A stretch of 41,804 nt of DNA from assembly GCA_013043825.1 (NCBI GenBank), contig JABDNM010000028.1, forward strand, positions 1-41,804, given 5' to 3'. This document shows positions 1 to 8,671 of the stretch, piece by piece. This DNA comes from Flavobacteriaceae bacterium. GTDB taxonomy: Bacteria; Bacteroidota; Bacteroidia; Flavobacteriales; Flavobacteriaceae. The position numbers were made by a program, and so were the translations under genes. Positions within the stretch are counted from its first letter, which is position 1. Each line of letters opens with the position of its first letter. The notes under the pieces are model-generated. The model was not told the origin of the DNA, did not search any database, and saw only the letters and a program-made list of their open reading frames with translations.

Positions 1-915
1 GTATTGTTTCCCTTCAGAATGCAATTTTTTTAAAACCAGGAAGGCATCACCAGCGATCACATAGTGCTCTCCAGTATGCGAATTCAATTTGGCGTTGCTC
101 TTTGCCAATTTGAGGGCATGTTCACTCACATCCACACTCGTTACTTCCTTGGCTCCATTGGCCAATGCATATACGGAAAAGCCTCCCGTATAGGAAAATA
201 CATCCAGCACCCGTTTATCTGGCGCTAACTCCCCTACTCGCTTTCTGTTCGCCCTATGATCCAGAAAATATCCGGTCTTATGACCTTTAACAACATTTGC
301 CATGAATTGAATTCCATGTTCTTTGAATCGAACCATTTCATCATCGAGGCTTCCATACAAAAGCATTCCGTCTTTTAGGGAATGAGTCTCCGTTTTCTGA
401 AGATTTCTGCTCAGTCTAATGACTATAGCCGTACATCCTGTCAATTCAAGTAACGATCTGAGGATACTATCCAGGTAGGGAAACCAGATCTCAGAATACA
501 GCTTTACAACCAGTACCTGGGCATACATGTCTGCGATGAGTCCCGGGAAACCGTCATTCTCACCAAATACGATTCGATAACTGTTCGTATCTGTTTTGAG
601 CAACTCGTTCCGAAGAACGAATGCTTCCTGTATTTTCCGATGAAAGAATTGGTAGTCTATGGTAGCACCAGACCCATAATGCAGCATCTTGACGCGAATG
701 GGAGAGCCAGGGTCATACAGGCCCACGCCAATGGGCTTATTCTTAGTATGGCTAAAGATTATACAAAGGTCCCCGGCCTTTCCTTTCTTATTGATCTTTT
801 CAATGCTGTCGCTGAAGATCCAGGGATGTTTGGCACGCACCGAACGTTCTCCTTTCACACTTAGTTTTACGGCCAGATTTTGAGGAGTAATTTCCTCGAT
901 AGAAAAATTATACAT
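1..915 (-). CDS. Class I SAM-dependent rRNA methyltransferase, RlmI-like (PUA + methyltransferase), 3' end truncated by window edge
   Basis: Not in the ORF track because it is open at the window edge. Reverse-strand reading from ATG at 913-915 gives MYNFSIEEITPQNLAVKLSVKGERSVRAKHPWIFSDSIEKI...GFPGLIADMYAQVLVVKLYSE...NVVKGHKTGYFLDHRANRKRV...VLDVFSYTGGFSVYALANGAKEVTSVDVS, typical of the RlmI/YccW family. Confidence 0.88.
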   Translation of the reverse strand, partial: MYNFSIEEITPQNLAVKLSVKGERSVRAKHPWIFSDSIEKINKKGKAGDLCIIFSHTKNKPIGVGLYDPGSPIRVKMLHYGSGATIDYQFFHRKIQEAFVLRNELLKTDTNSYRIVFGENDGFPGLIADMYAQVLVVKLYSEIWFPYLDSILRSLLELTGCTAIVIRLSRNLQKTETHSLKDGMLLYGSLDDEMVRFKEHGIQFMANVVKGHKTGYFLDHRANRKRVGELAPDKRVLDVFSYTGGFSVYALANGAKEVTSVDVSEHALKLAKSNAKLNSHTGEHYVIAGDAFLVLKKLHSEGKQY

Positions 916-1702
916 CGTTGTCTGTGATCTCCCTGTCGATCTCCAGGCTTAGTTTCCGTTGATAGCGACTCTGAACAATATCTATGATCACCAGCACAGC
1001 GATCACAAAGTAAAATGTGGTCTTGCTCATTGCAGTCACTTCATTATCGAAGATCTTCAAATGTGCCAAATGGCCTCCTTCCGATAATAACATGATACCT
1101 ACGATCAACAATATGAACAATCCTAACACCTCGTACATTCTATTCTTTTTAAGGAATGCCGTTACCCTTCCGCTCAACCAGATCATCATGAGACCACCAA
1201 TAATGATGGCTGTGGCCATCACCCAGAAAACATCGGTGAGTGCGATGGCTCCCAGGATAGAATCGAAGGAAAAGACCAAATTCATTAGGACGATCGATAT
1301 AATAATGGCGGTTATGGACTTAGGCTTCGCATCCTTGTCAGGTCCTTCATGGATCACCATCATATGCCATATCTCCTTCATCGCTGTGTACATAATAAAA
1401 ACTCCTCCAAACAGGATGATGATACTATGGAGGTTGAATGAACCGTCGAAAATGCCAGTGTCCTTGATTTCAAACCAGGGATCCTGGAACAGGTCGATCA
1501 ATTTCAGCAGTACAAAGAGCAATACAATTCGAAGTACGATCGCCAGTCCAATTCCCAAACGTCTTACTCGAGCTTGCCGCTCAATGGGAGCTCGTTTCGA
1601 TTCGATGGATATGTAAAGCAAATTGTCCAATCCCAATACTGCCTGAAGCAAAATTAGTAAGGCTAGAGAAACAAAATTTTCAATGGCGAAGACAGATTCC
1701 AT
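908..1702 (-). CDS. TerC family integral membrane protein (putative metal ion exporter)
   Basis: Multi-TM protein with LGLDNLLYISI and FSFDSILGAIALT motifs typical of TerC; overlaps the downstream gene by 8 nt. Confidence 0.9.
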   Translation of the reverse strand: MESVFAIENFVSLALLILLQAVLGLDNLLYISIESKRAPIERQARVRRLGIGLAIVLRIVLLFVLLKLIDLFQDPWFEIKDTGIFDGSFNLHSIIILFGGVFIMYTAMKEIWHMMVIHEGPDKDAKPKSITAIIISIVLMNLVFSFDSILGAIALTDVFWVMATAIIIGGLMMIWLSGRVTAFLKKNRMYEVLGLFILLIVGIMLLSEGGHLAHLKIFDNEVTAMSKTTFYFVIAVLVIIDIVQSRYQRKLSLEIDREITDNDV

Positions 1703-1715
1703 AAGAAAGATTTGA

Positions 1716-1967
1716 TTATTGGTTGATTTTATTCTGAATTATTTCCACGGCACTGGAGACAGTATCCATCGCTTCCAACTCAGTGTCTTTGATCTCGATA
1801 TCGAAGGCGTCCTCCACATCCAGGACTATATCAACCAAATGAGAAGAATTTATATTTAACTCTTTTACAAGATGACTTTCGGGGGTAATATTTTCTTCGG
1901 AAACATCTTCGGGAAGGTAGATCTTTATTATGTTCCTTAGCTGATCGTAGATTTCGTCCTGGGTCAT
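1716..1967 (-). CDS. Acyl carrier protein
   Basis: 83 aa; ELNINSSHLVDIVLDVEDAFDIEIKDTELEAMDTVSSAVEII aligns with the ACP helix II-III region; Ser present in a non-canonical NSS motif in place of DSL. Confidence 0.88.
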   Translation of the reverse strand: MTQDEIYDQLRNIIKIYLPEDVSEENITPESHLVKELNINSSHLVDIVLDVEDAFDIEIKDTELEAMDTVSSAVEIIQNKINQ

Positions 1968-1970
1968 TCT

Positions 1971-3287
1971 TTAAATTTTTCTAAAGATAACACACGCGTT
2001 GACATCTCCAAAGCCAAAGCTGGCTTTAACGATTGTTCTAAGATCGACGTCGATTTTTTCCAGAGGAATGCATCGTGGATCGATCCGGTTTGAGATCTCC
2101 GGATGCAGGTCATCACAATTGATATTGGGAAAGACAAAACCATGATGCAGTTGAAGCACCGCCGAAACTGCCTCCATACTCCCGCTGGCTGCCAACCCAT
2201 GACCTACCATGGATTTCAACGAGTTCACGTAGGGAAAATTGGAGCCATCCCGACCCAAAGCTACACACCAGTTTTCGATCTCCACCGGGTCTTTGATCGT
2301 AGCCGTTAAATGACCATTGATATAATCGATCTCCTGGGGTTTTACTTCGGAATGGCTTAAGGCCTTTTTAATGCATCTTTGCACGGCCACACTGTTCGGT
2401 GCGGTCATGGATCCTCCCAATCGCTGCCCCCCGCTGTTTACATGTCCTCCTAATACTTCAGCATAAATGGTGGCGCCGCGCTCTGAAGCACTCTCCATGG
2501 ACTCCAGCATTAACGCTCCTGCTCCACTCCCGGGAACAAAGCCACTAGCGGTTGCGCTTAATGGCCTGGACCCCGATTCGGGTTGGTCATTGTGCTTAAA
2601 GGTGGTGACCTTCATAGCATCGAATCCACCCCACACATAGGGTCCGTCATCACTACAACTACCACATAAGATCTTCCTGGCCGTTCCGGAGGCGATCTGC
2701 TCGTAGGCCATGAATATGGCTTCGGTGCCGGTGGCACAAGCCGATGAATTGGTGGTCACCCGGTTCCCTGCACCAATCTTTCCTCCCAAGTAAGCACTAA
2801 TTCCACTAGCCATGGTCTGGCCCACCGTAGTAGATCCTAGTCGGCGTACTTTCCCCGCATCCAATTTATAAATGGCTTCCCTGAATTTCTCTACTCCGCT
2901 GGTCCCGGTCCCGAAGATCACTCCCAGATCCCAATCTGGCAGCTCAGAAATTTCCTTTTTCTGAATTCCGGCATCCTCGAGGGCGTCCAAACCGGCCATC
3001 ACACCGTATAAAATTCCGTTGCTATTGAAGTTTTTGAGTTCTAAATTTGTGAAGTAGTTGGTTTTCTCGACTTCTGAAACCTTGGGTTTAGCGCCTATCT
3101 GACACGAAAAATTGAGTTTCTGCAGTTCGGGGAAGAATCGTACTCCCGATACTCCATTCTTGATAGAATTTAGGAATTTCGGAACACCTACTCCGTTGGG
3201 AGATACTATTCCTAATCCTGTGATCACCACTCGGTTCTTCAAATCCTTTACTATTTTTTGAGCATTCCGGAAATCGTTCCCCTGCAA
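1971..3287 (-). CDS. Beta-ketoacyl-ACP synthase (FabF-like)
   Basis: RVVITGLGIVSPNG N-terminus; Cys active site region TNSSACATGTEAI; His motifs INGHLTATIKDP and SLKSMVGHGLAASG. The 3287 start is a TTG; no ATG is available near the N-terminus, so the true start may be the TTG at about 3242. Confidence 0.92.
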   Translation of the reverse strand: MQGNDFRNAQKIVKDLKNRVVITGLGIVSPNGVGVPKFLNSIKNGVSGVRFFPELQKLNFSCQIGAKPKVSEVEKTNYFTNLELKNFNSNGILYGVMAGLDALEDAGIQKKEISELPDWDLGVIFGTGTSGVEKFREAIYKLDAGKVRRLGSTTVGQTMASGISAYLGGKIGAGNRVTTNSSACATGTEAIFMAYEQIASGTARKILCGSCSDDGPYVWGGFDAMKVTTFKHNDQPESGSRPLSATASGFVPGSGAGALMLESMESASERGATIYAEVLGGHVNSGGQRLGGSMTAPNSVAVQRCIKKALSHSEVKPQEIDYINGHLTATIKDPVEIENWCVALGRDGSNFPYVNSLKSMVGHGLAASGSMEAVSAVLQLHHGFVFPNINCDDLHPEISNRIDPRCIPLEKIDVDLRTIVKASFGFGDVNACVIFRKI

Positions 3288-3691
3288 ATCAATTCGTCAT
3301 TTTCATTCAGCATTTTAACCTTGCATTTCAGTTTACCAAATCGAAAGTATTCCTTTTCGGAATGTACCCATACTGTCTCGCCGGGGAGCACTGGCAGCTG
3401 AAAATCGACTTCACTACTTACCAAAGCGATCTTCGATTGGGCAGAAAGTCCGTCGATCAATCGAATCCCCAGGCATACAACACCAATTTGGGCCATACAT
3501 TCAGTTAGGATTACTCCTGGTGTGACAGGGCGACCTGTGAAATGTCCTTTGTAAAAGTACTCATCCTTTTTAAACGTATAAGAACCCACAATATGGTCGT
3601 CACTGATCTCCTGTAACGTATCGACGAATAAAAACGGTTTGCCGTAGGGCAATTGTGCTATGATCTCTGGAAAAGTCATGGCTCTCTTCAT
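3251..3691 (-). CDS. 3-hydroxyacyl-ACP dehydratase, FabZ/hotdog-like
   Basis: LPYGKPFLFVDTLQEI and KGHFTGRPVTPGVILTECMAQIG match the FabZ/FabA hotdog signature with the catalytic His and Glu retained. Confidence 0.9.
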   Translation of the reverse strand: MKRAMTFPEIIAQLPYGKPFLFVDTLQEISDDHIVGSYTFKKDEYFYKGHFTGRPVTPGVILTECMAQIGVVCLGIRLIDGLSAQSKIALVSSEVDFQLPVLPGETVWVHSEKEYFRFGKLKCKVKMLNENDELICRGTISGMLKK

Positions 3692-4467
3692 TAACGAATG
3701 CTTTCACCTCCATCTACCGGGATCACTGCGCCATTGATCCATGCGGCTTCCTCTTTAGTGAGTAAATAAACCGCATTGGCCACGTCTTCGGGCCGCGTTA
3801 ACCGATGAAAAGGGTTTCTTTTTTCAGTGAATTGGGCAACTTGTTCGCTCCCAGGTATGCGATTGAAAGAAATAGTTCGCGTCACACCTGCCTGAATGCA
3901 GTTTGAGCGAATGCCCAATGGTGCCAATTCCAATGCCATTTGTCGCATAAGAGATTCCAAAGTTGCTTTGGCTGCCGAGACTGCCCCATAGTACTTCAGC
4001 GCTTTCTTATTGCCTTCACTTGTAAAAGCGAGGTTACGAGCATCTTTAGCAAACAGTCCGGCCTTTATGAAAGCCTGGGTCCATTCCAACCAGGAAGTGC
4101 CCATAGCACGGATGGTGAGCAAAAAATCTTCCTGATCAAGTGCTTCATCATTTTCGGCATATAACGGTTTTACACTTCCCTTGGCTATGCTGTGTAATAA
4201 TAAACTAACCGATCCCTGCGGTATTGCAGCGATCACTTCCTTTTGTGTTTCAATCTTGAGAAGGTCCATATTGAAGGTCTTCAATTCTACACCAAGATCA
4301 CGCAGGTCATTAAATGCATTTTCAAGCTTTGAAACATCCGATTTTCGATCACGATGTACGATGCAGATATTCATCCCATGGGAAGCTAATTTCCTTGCGC
4401 TCGCAAAGCCCAATCCCTGGCTGCCTCCCAAAATAACGGCCCAACTATTTTTAAATTCGTCCTTCAT
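3691..4467 (-). CDS. SDR oxidoreductase, FabI-like enoyl-ACP reductase
   Basis: Rossmann motif ILGGSQGLGFASARKLA; LLLHSIAKGS; Yx6K spacing (YGAVSAAKATLESLMRQMALELAPLGIRSNCI) characteristic of FabI rather than FabG. Confidence 0.82.
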   Translation of the reverse strand: MKDEFKNSWAVILGGSQGLGFASARKLASHGMNICIVHRDRKSDVSKLENAFNDLRDLGVELKTFNMDLLKIETQKEVIAAIPQGSVSLLLHSIAKGSVKPLYAENDEALDQEDFLLTIRAMGTSWLEWTQAFIKAGLFAKDARNLAFTSEGNKKALKYYGAVSAAKATLESLMRQMALELAPLGIRSNCIQAGVTRTISFNRIPGSEQVAQFTEKRNPFHRLTRPEDVANAVYLLTKEEAAWINGAVIPVDGGESIR

Positions 4468-5519
4468 TAAAATTCAATTAAAACACGCTGAGCAGAAAAA
4501 CCGGGCCCGAAACTCAGCATCAGGCCTAGCTCACCGCTAGGAATATTCTTATCCATAAATTGCTCCAATACATAGAGAATGGTAGCACTACTCATATTAC
4601 CATACAATTTAAGCACTTCTTTGGTATCATCGATATTCTTGCCAAGATCACCAAAAAGGTCTTCTACCGTTTGTACGATCTTTTTTCCCCCTGGATGGAA
4701 GATAAGATGGTCCACTTCTTCGATCGATAAATTATTTCTTGCGAGGAACGGATGAACGATCTCCGGAAAATGATGTGCGATCTTCTCTGGAACCTCTTTA
4801 TCCAGGATCATTTGCAAACCGGTATTGACCAGCTTAAAGCCCATCATGGAAGTGGAATCATAAAAATGATACATGGCTTCGTCCAGGATCTTCGGCCCCG
4901 GGGCATCCTCTTCCGAAGATAGTAAAACACAGGCTGCGCCATCTCCGAAAATCGCCGCGCTGACTATATTTACCATGGAAAAATCGTTCAATTGAAAGGT
5001 TGCTGTGGGAGATTCCAAGGCGATCACCGCAGCTCGTTTTCCGGGATTGGCCTTTAAAAAATTCCGAGCATAAATAACTCCCGACACCCCGGCGGCACAA
5101 CCCATTTCAGTTACGGGAAGACGCACTACATCTTGGCGCATTTTCAGTTCGTTGATGAGATAGGCATCAACGGAAGGGATCATGATCCCTGTACAGCTAA
5201 CGGTTATGAGAAAGTCAATATCGCTTGGTTGCCAATTCACTTTATCCAGCGCTTTTTCCAGACATTTTTGCCCCAGCACCGTCATCTCTTTCACGTATAC
5301 GTCATTTCTTTCCTCAAAAGTAGAATTCAAAAAAACATCCTGTGCATCCATAATCGAATACCTGCGATCCACCCCGGCTCCCTCAAATATCTTGATCACT
5401 TTTCGCCTGAAACGGTCCTCCTGCCCACTCAACCAGGTATCTACATAGGGAATGATCTCACTAATATCACGAGTATAGGGAGGTAATTGCTTGGCCGTTG
5501 CTGTAATATGTACGTTCAT
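4467..5519 (-). CDS. Type III polyketide synthase (chalcone/stilbene synthase superfamily)
   Basis: Catalytic Cys in VTEMGCAAGVSG, His in LIFHPGGKKIV, Asn in YGNMSSATILY, C-terminal LSFGPGFSAQRVLIEF. ATG at 5517-5519 (MNVHITATAKQLPPYTRD), overlapping the upstream stop as ATGA; the longer ORF start at 5558 is probably not used. Confidence 0.93.
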   Translation of the reverse strand: MNVHITATAKQLPPYTRDISEIIPYVDTWLSGQEDRFRRKVIKIFEGAGVDRRYSIMDAQDVFLNSTFEERNDVYVKEMTVLGQKCLEKALDKVNWQPSDIDFLITVSCTGIMIPSVDAYLINELKMRQDVVRLPVTEMGCAAGVSGVIYARNFLKANPGKRAAVIALESPTATFQLNDFSMVNIVSAAIFGDGAACVLLSSEEDAPGPKILDEAMYHFYDSTSMMGFKLVNTGLQMILDKEVPEKIAHHFPEIVHPFLARNNLSIEEVDHLIFHPGGKKIVQTVEDLFGDLGKNIDDTKEVLKLYGNMSSATILYVLEQFMDKNIPSGELGLMLSFGPGFSAQRVLIEF

Positions 5520-6226
5520 TTTTTGATGATCCATTGATACCTGAAGGCCCATTTCCATTTAATACGATGACTACCTTCCAACCCGGAAGCTAATTTTTCC
5601 AGTTCATGCCTTCTGAAGCCCCGTGCCACAGAGACCAGGCCGTCGTGTCGAGCCGTTTTGGTCTTCACGAAAAAAGCACTGAAAATTCGGAATAAATTGA
5701 ACGCCCAAACGCTTCTATGCAGGTCGTTAATGATTATCCCGGTACTACATTGAGCCCAGACCCTGCTTAAAATTTGCTCTATTTCTTTCTCAGGAAAATG
5801 ATGCAAAAAAAGTGAAAACACTGCGATGTCATGCTTGGGGATAGGTTCTTTTTCATCTAGCACATTAACCGCTTTAAAGTTAATGTTTTTAATTCCTTCG
5901 GAACGCTCTTCGGCTTCCTTTATGATGTGGATATTGGCATCAAGTCCCATAAGATTAAACTCGTAGTTGTTCCGTTTACCCCAAAAATAACATCGCCGAA
6001 GGGTCTCTCCATCTCCGCATCCCACATCCACTATCGAGGTAGTCGGTTTTCCCATTCGTTCTTTCATTAAATAGCCTAAGCCATTGAGAGTGATCCGGTT
6101 TCCGCCCAGGAAACGATTTACTTTTGAAAGGTCAACAAGGAGTTGCTCCATTTCAGGGCCGTGGAACGTGAGATCATCCATGATCTCCTTCTCTTCGGAA
6201 CGATATGTTGAAGAAAATTGGATCAT
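5516..6226 (-). CDS. Class I SAM-dependent methyltransferase
   Basis: SIVDVGCGDGETLRRCYFWGKRNN...LMGLDANIHII...DIAVFSLFLHHFPEKEIEQIL: SAM-binding motifs I-III. Confidence 0.9.
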   Translation of the reverse strand: MIQFSSTYRSEEKEIMDDLTFHGPEMEQLLVDLSKVNRFLGGNRITLNGLGYLMKERMGKPTTSIVDVGCGDGETLRRCYFWGKRNNYEFNLMGLDANIHIIKEAEERSEGIKNINFKAVNVLDEKEPIPKHDIAVFSLFLHHFPEKEIEQILSRVWAQCSTGIIINDLHRSVWAFNLFRIFSAFFVKTKTARHDGLVSVARGFRRHELEKLASGLEGSHRIKWKWAFRYQWIIKK

Positions 6227-7350
6227 ATCACAACATCTCCGTGCGTTTTACTAATTATTTTAGGAATCACAGACGGGAAGATCCGGGCAATCTTCATACC
6301 CATATTTGCCGTGGCCGGATTTAAAAATAATCGCTGGATCATCCTCCCGGTCTGTATTCTCCTGGAAAAAGTCGCTTCCCATTTCAGGCGGTAATTCCGC
6401 TCAAGATCGACTCGCCGAAAATTGGGTTTATCTACGCTTTCGAGGAATAGATCACAAAACAGTTTTGCTGCGTGAATAGCCATGGCCATCCCATTTCCGC
6501 AAAGCGGATGAATGAGACCTGCGCTGTCTCCAATCATATAAATATGGCCCTCTACGGCTTGCTTCCGCTCGAAGGAGATCTGTGCAATTGTGAGAGGTTT
6601 TGGAAATACCGATACTGCCTTTGAAAAGAATTGTCGCAAATGCGGATTCTGGATTAGAACCTTTTCCTTGAAGGCTTTAGGACTTCCAGCCTTCCTAAAC
6701 GAGCTGTAGGTAGCAAGATAGCATGCGTTTATCAATCCTGTTTCTACTTGAGATAGACCGCAGTAGCCACCGCGAAAATTATGCAGTGCCACAAGATCAC
6801 CGGGAAACTCATATTCGTAATGGGCCTTCACTCCCAGCCAGGGAGATTTTTGGCGAATAAATTTTCGTTTTAAAGTAACGTCCAACAAGGATCGTTTTCC
6901 AAAAGCACCGACGACAAACTTACTTCGGTATTTATTTTTTTCCACGGTACTTACAGTAAACTCGTTCTGTAAAAAATTAAGGTCCTCAACCGTCTCGAAA
7001 TGTACCTTGGCTCGTTCACTCAACTTCTCGTATAACAAGTTGTCCAAGGCATAACGTGATATGCCGAAGCCTCCCAGGGGCAACTTCGAACGTATAGTTT
7101 TTCCCTCGATGGAACTCACTTCGAAACGATCGATCGAAACGGCTCCTCTTTCGAATGGATCAATACCTAAACTATTTAAATATGGCAAAATCTCATTGGA
7201 AACATATTCGCCGCATACCTTATGATGGGGATAAGGGTTTTTTTCCAATAGCAATACCCGACATCCAACCTTAGAAAGTCGCAAGGCACAGGCTAAGCCG
7301 GCAAGGCCGCCACCAATCACAATGAGATCATAGCTATTTTTAGAATCCAC
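6223..7350 (-). CDS. NAD(P)/FAD-dependent oxidoreductase (geranylgeranyl reductase/flavin monooxygenase-like)
   Basis: N-terminal GxGxxG (VIGGGLAGLACALRLSKVGCRVLLLEK), HHKVCGEYVS, and GDSAGLIHPLCGNGMAMAI second FAD motif. GTG start at 7348-7350. Confidence 0.9.
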   Translation of the reverse strand: MDSKNSYDLIVIGGGLAGLACALRLSKVGCRVLLLEKNPYPHHKVCGEYVSNEILPYLNSLGIDPFERGAVSIDRFEVSSIEGKTIRSKLPLGGFGISRYALDNLLYEKLSERAKVHFETVEDLNFLQNEFTVSTVEKNKYRSKFVVGAFGKRSLLDVTLKRKFIRQKSPWLGVKAHYEYEFPGDLVALHNFRGGYCGLSQVETGLINACYLATYSSFRKAGSPKAFKEKVLIQNPHLRQFFSKAVSVFPKPLTIAQISFERKQAVEGHIYMIGDSAGLIHPLCGNGMAMAIHAAKLFCDLFLESVDKPNFRRVDLERNYRLKWEATFSRRIQTGRMIQRLFLNPATANMGMKIARIFPSVIPKIISKTHGDVVI

Positions 7351-7372
7351 TACTTAAAGTACCGACGATTTT

Positions 7373-7407
7373 TTCAGAAAAAAAAATCCCGGACCAATTG
7401 GCCCGGG
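7373..7407 (-). terminator. Rho-independent terminator downstream of the OmpA-family gene
   Basis: Minus strand reads CCCGGGCCAATTGGTCCGGG (7407-7388, near-perfect hairpin) followed by ATTTTTTTTT. Confidence 0.8.
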
Positions 7408-7430
7408 AATTTATCTAAGATCTGCTCTGT

Positions 7431-8144
7431 TTAATTCTTTTCTGCCTGTTTTTCGGCTTCGGCTTTCATTTTATCGTTAGGCACGATCACTATGTTTACA
7501 CGTCTGTTTTGAGCTCTTCCCTCGGCTGTATCGTTGGTTGCGATGGGGCTGGATTCACCAAACCAATTGGTATTGAATCTACCCGGGCTCAATCCTTTGG
7601 GACCGGTAAAATAGTTCGTAACCGATTGGGCCCTGTTCTTGGAAAGAGTCATATTATATTCCTCGGCACCCACACTATCTGTGTGCCCAACCACGAGAAC
7701 ATCCGTATCTGGAAATTCAACAAGCACGGCGGCTAACCTGTCCAGGGTGACCTGAGAATCCGCATTTATGTTATACTTGTTAGTGTCAAAATACACCCCG
7801 CTATTCTCGCCGTCGAAAGTAATGACAATTCCATCATCTACACGTTCTACTTTGGCTCCCGGAACTTCTTCTTCAATTTTCTGTGCATTTTTGTCCATTT
7901 TGGCCCCAATCAGGACACCAGCGGCGCCACCTACGACACCTCCAACAACGGCTCCAATTTCACCATTTCCTCCTTTGCCAACATTGTTGCCCAATATCGC
8001 ACCAATGACCGCTCCTCCAGCAGCACCAATAACGGCACCCTTCTGTTTATTATTCGCATTCCTTGTAGCCTCACAGCTCATAAGTCCAACTATCATAATC
8101 GCGGACATTGCAAGCATCGCTATTTTTTTAATTATATTTTTCAT
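7431..8144 (-). CDS. OmpA family lipoprotein with glycine-zipper domain
   Basis: Lipobox LMSC; Gly-zipper GAVIGAAGGAVIGAILGNNVGKGGNGEIGAVVGGVVGGAAG; OmpA C-terminal VLVVGHTDSVGAEEYNMTLSKNRAQSVTNYF...AEGRAQNRRVNIVI. Confidence 0.95.
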   Translation of the reverse strand: MKNIIKKIAMLAMSAIMIVGLMSCEATRNANNKQKGAVIGAAGGAVIGAILGNNVGKGGNGEIGAVVGGVVGGAAGVLIGAKMDKNAQKIEEEVPGAKVERVDDGIVITFDGENSGVYFDTNKYNINADSQVTLDRLAAVLVEFPDTDVLVVGHTDSVGAEEYNMTLSKNRAQSVTNYFTGPKGLSPGRFNTNWFGESSPIATNDTAEGRAQNRRVNIVIVPNDKMKAEAEKQAEKN

Positions 8145-8147
8145 GTT

Positions 8148-8624
8148 TTATTCAATTTTTGAGAAATTCATACTTATTGTAAAAGGCTTACCTTCCAGGC
8201 TTACTGTTTGCTCCCATTGGATGGACGATTCGCTCAATTGTGCCAAACGTAGCCGGAAGCCTATGTTGTCCTCAGATTTTTTCTTTTCATTGGTTGGTTT
8301 AAGCAGAAAATCATACAATCCAGTCGACTGGTCGATCTCCTGTATGGTAAAAATAAAGAATCGCTCTCCCGATGGACAATTCGAATTGGCAATGGTATAA
8401 TTCCCTGTATTGTTATTAGGAATGAATCGCCAGGTGCTTCCTTCAAAACATTCTCGGGATGTATCATTCAATAATTGAACCGTAAATGTTCCTGGTTCAC
8501 TATATGAAATTTTGTCCAGGCTCCAGAAACCCTTGATCACCTTCCGTGATTCAATAACAGTTTTCGGGGTTCCGCATGAGGCCGCAATCCCCATGAGAAC
8601 CACTAAAATCAATATTTTTTTCAT
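8148..8624 (-). CDS. Lipocalin-like domain lipoprotein
   Basis: Lipobox (GIAASCG) and KGFWSLDKISYSE...STWRFIPNNNTGNYTI typical of flavobacterial lipocalin-like lipoproteins. Confidence 0.75.
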   Translation of the reverse strand: MKKILILVVLMGIAASCGTPKTVIESRKVIKGFWSLDKISYSEPGTFTVQLLNDTSRECFEGSTWRFIPNNNTGNYTIANSNCPSGERFFIFTIQEIDQSTGLYDFLLKPTNEKKKSEDNIGFRLRLAQLSESSIQWEQTVSLEGKPFTISMNFSKIE

Positions 8625-8671
8625 AAATAGATGGTTTTAAAATTCAGCAATAATGTTCGTTTAGTGTTACT

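Noticed and set aside
1017-1616. 199-aa plus-strand ORF
   Set aside because: Entirely antisense to the TerC gene; composition is a shadow of the TM-coding frame.
7768-8400. 210-aa plus-strand ORF with Pro/Ala-rich segment
   Set aside because: Antisense to the Gly-zipper of the OmpA gene (Gly codons read as Pro/Ala) and the lipocalin-like gene.
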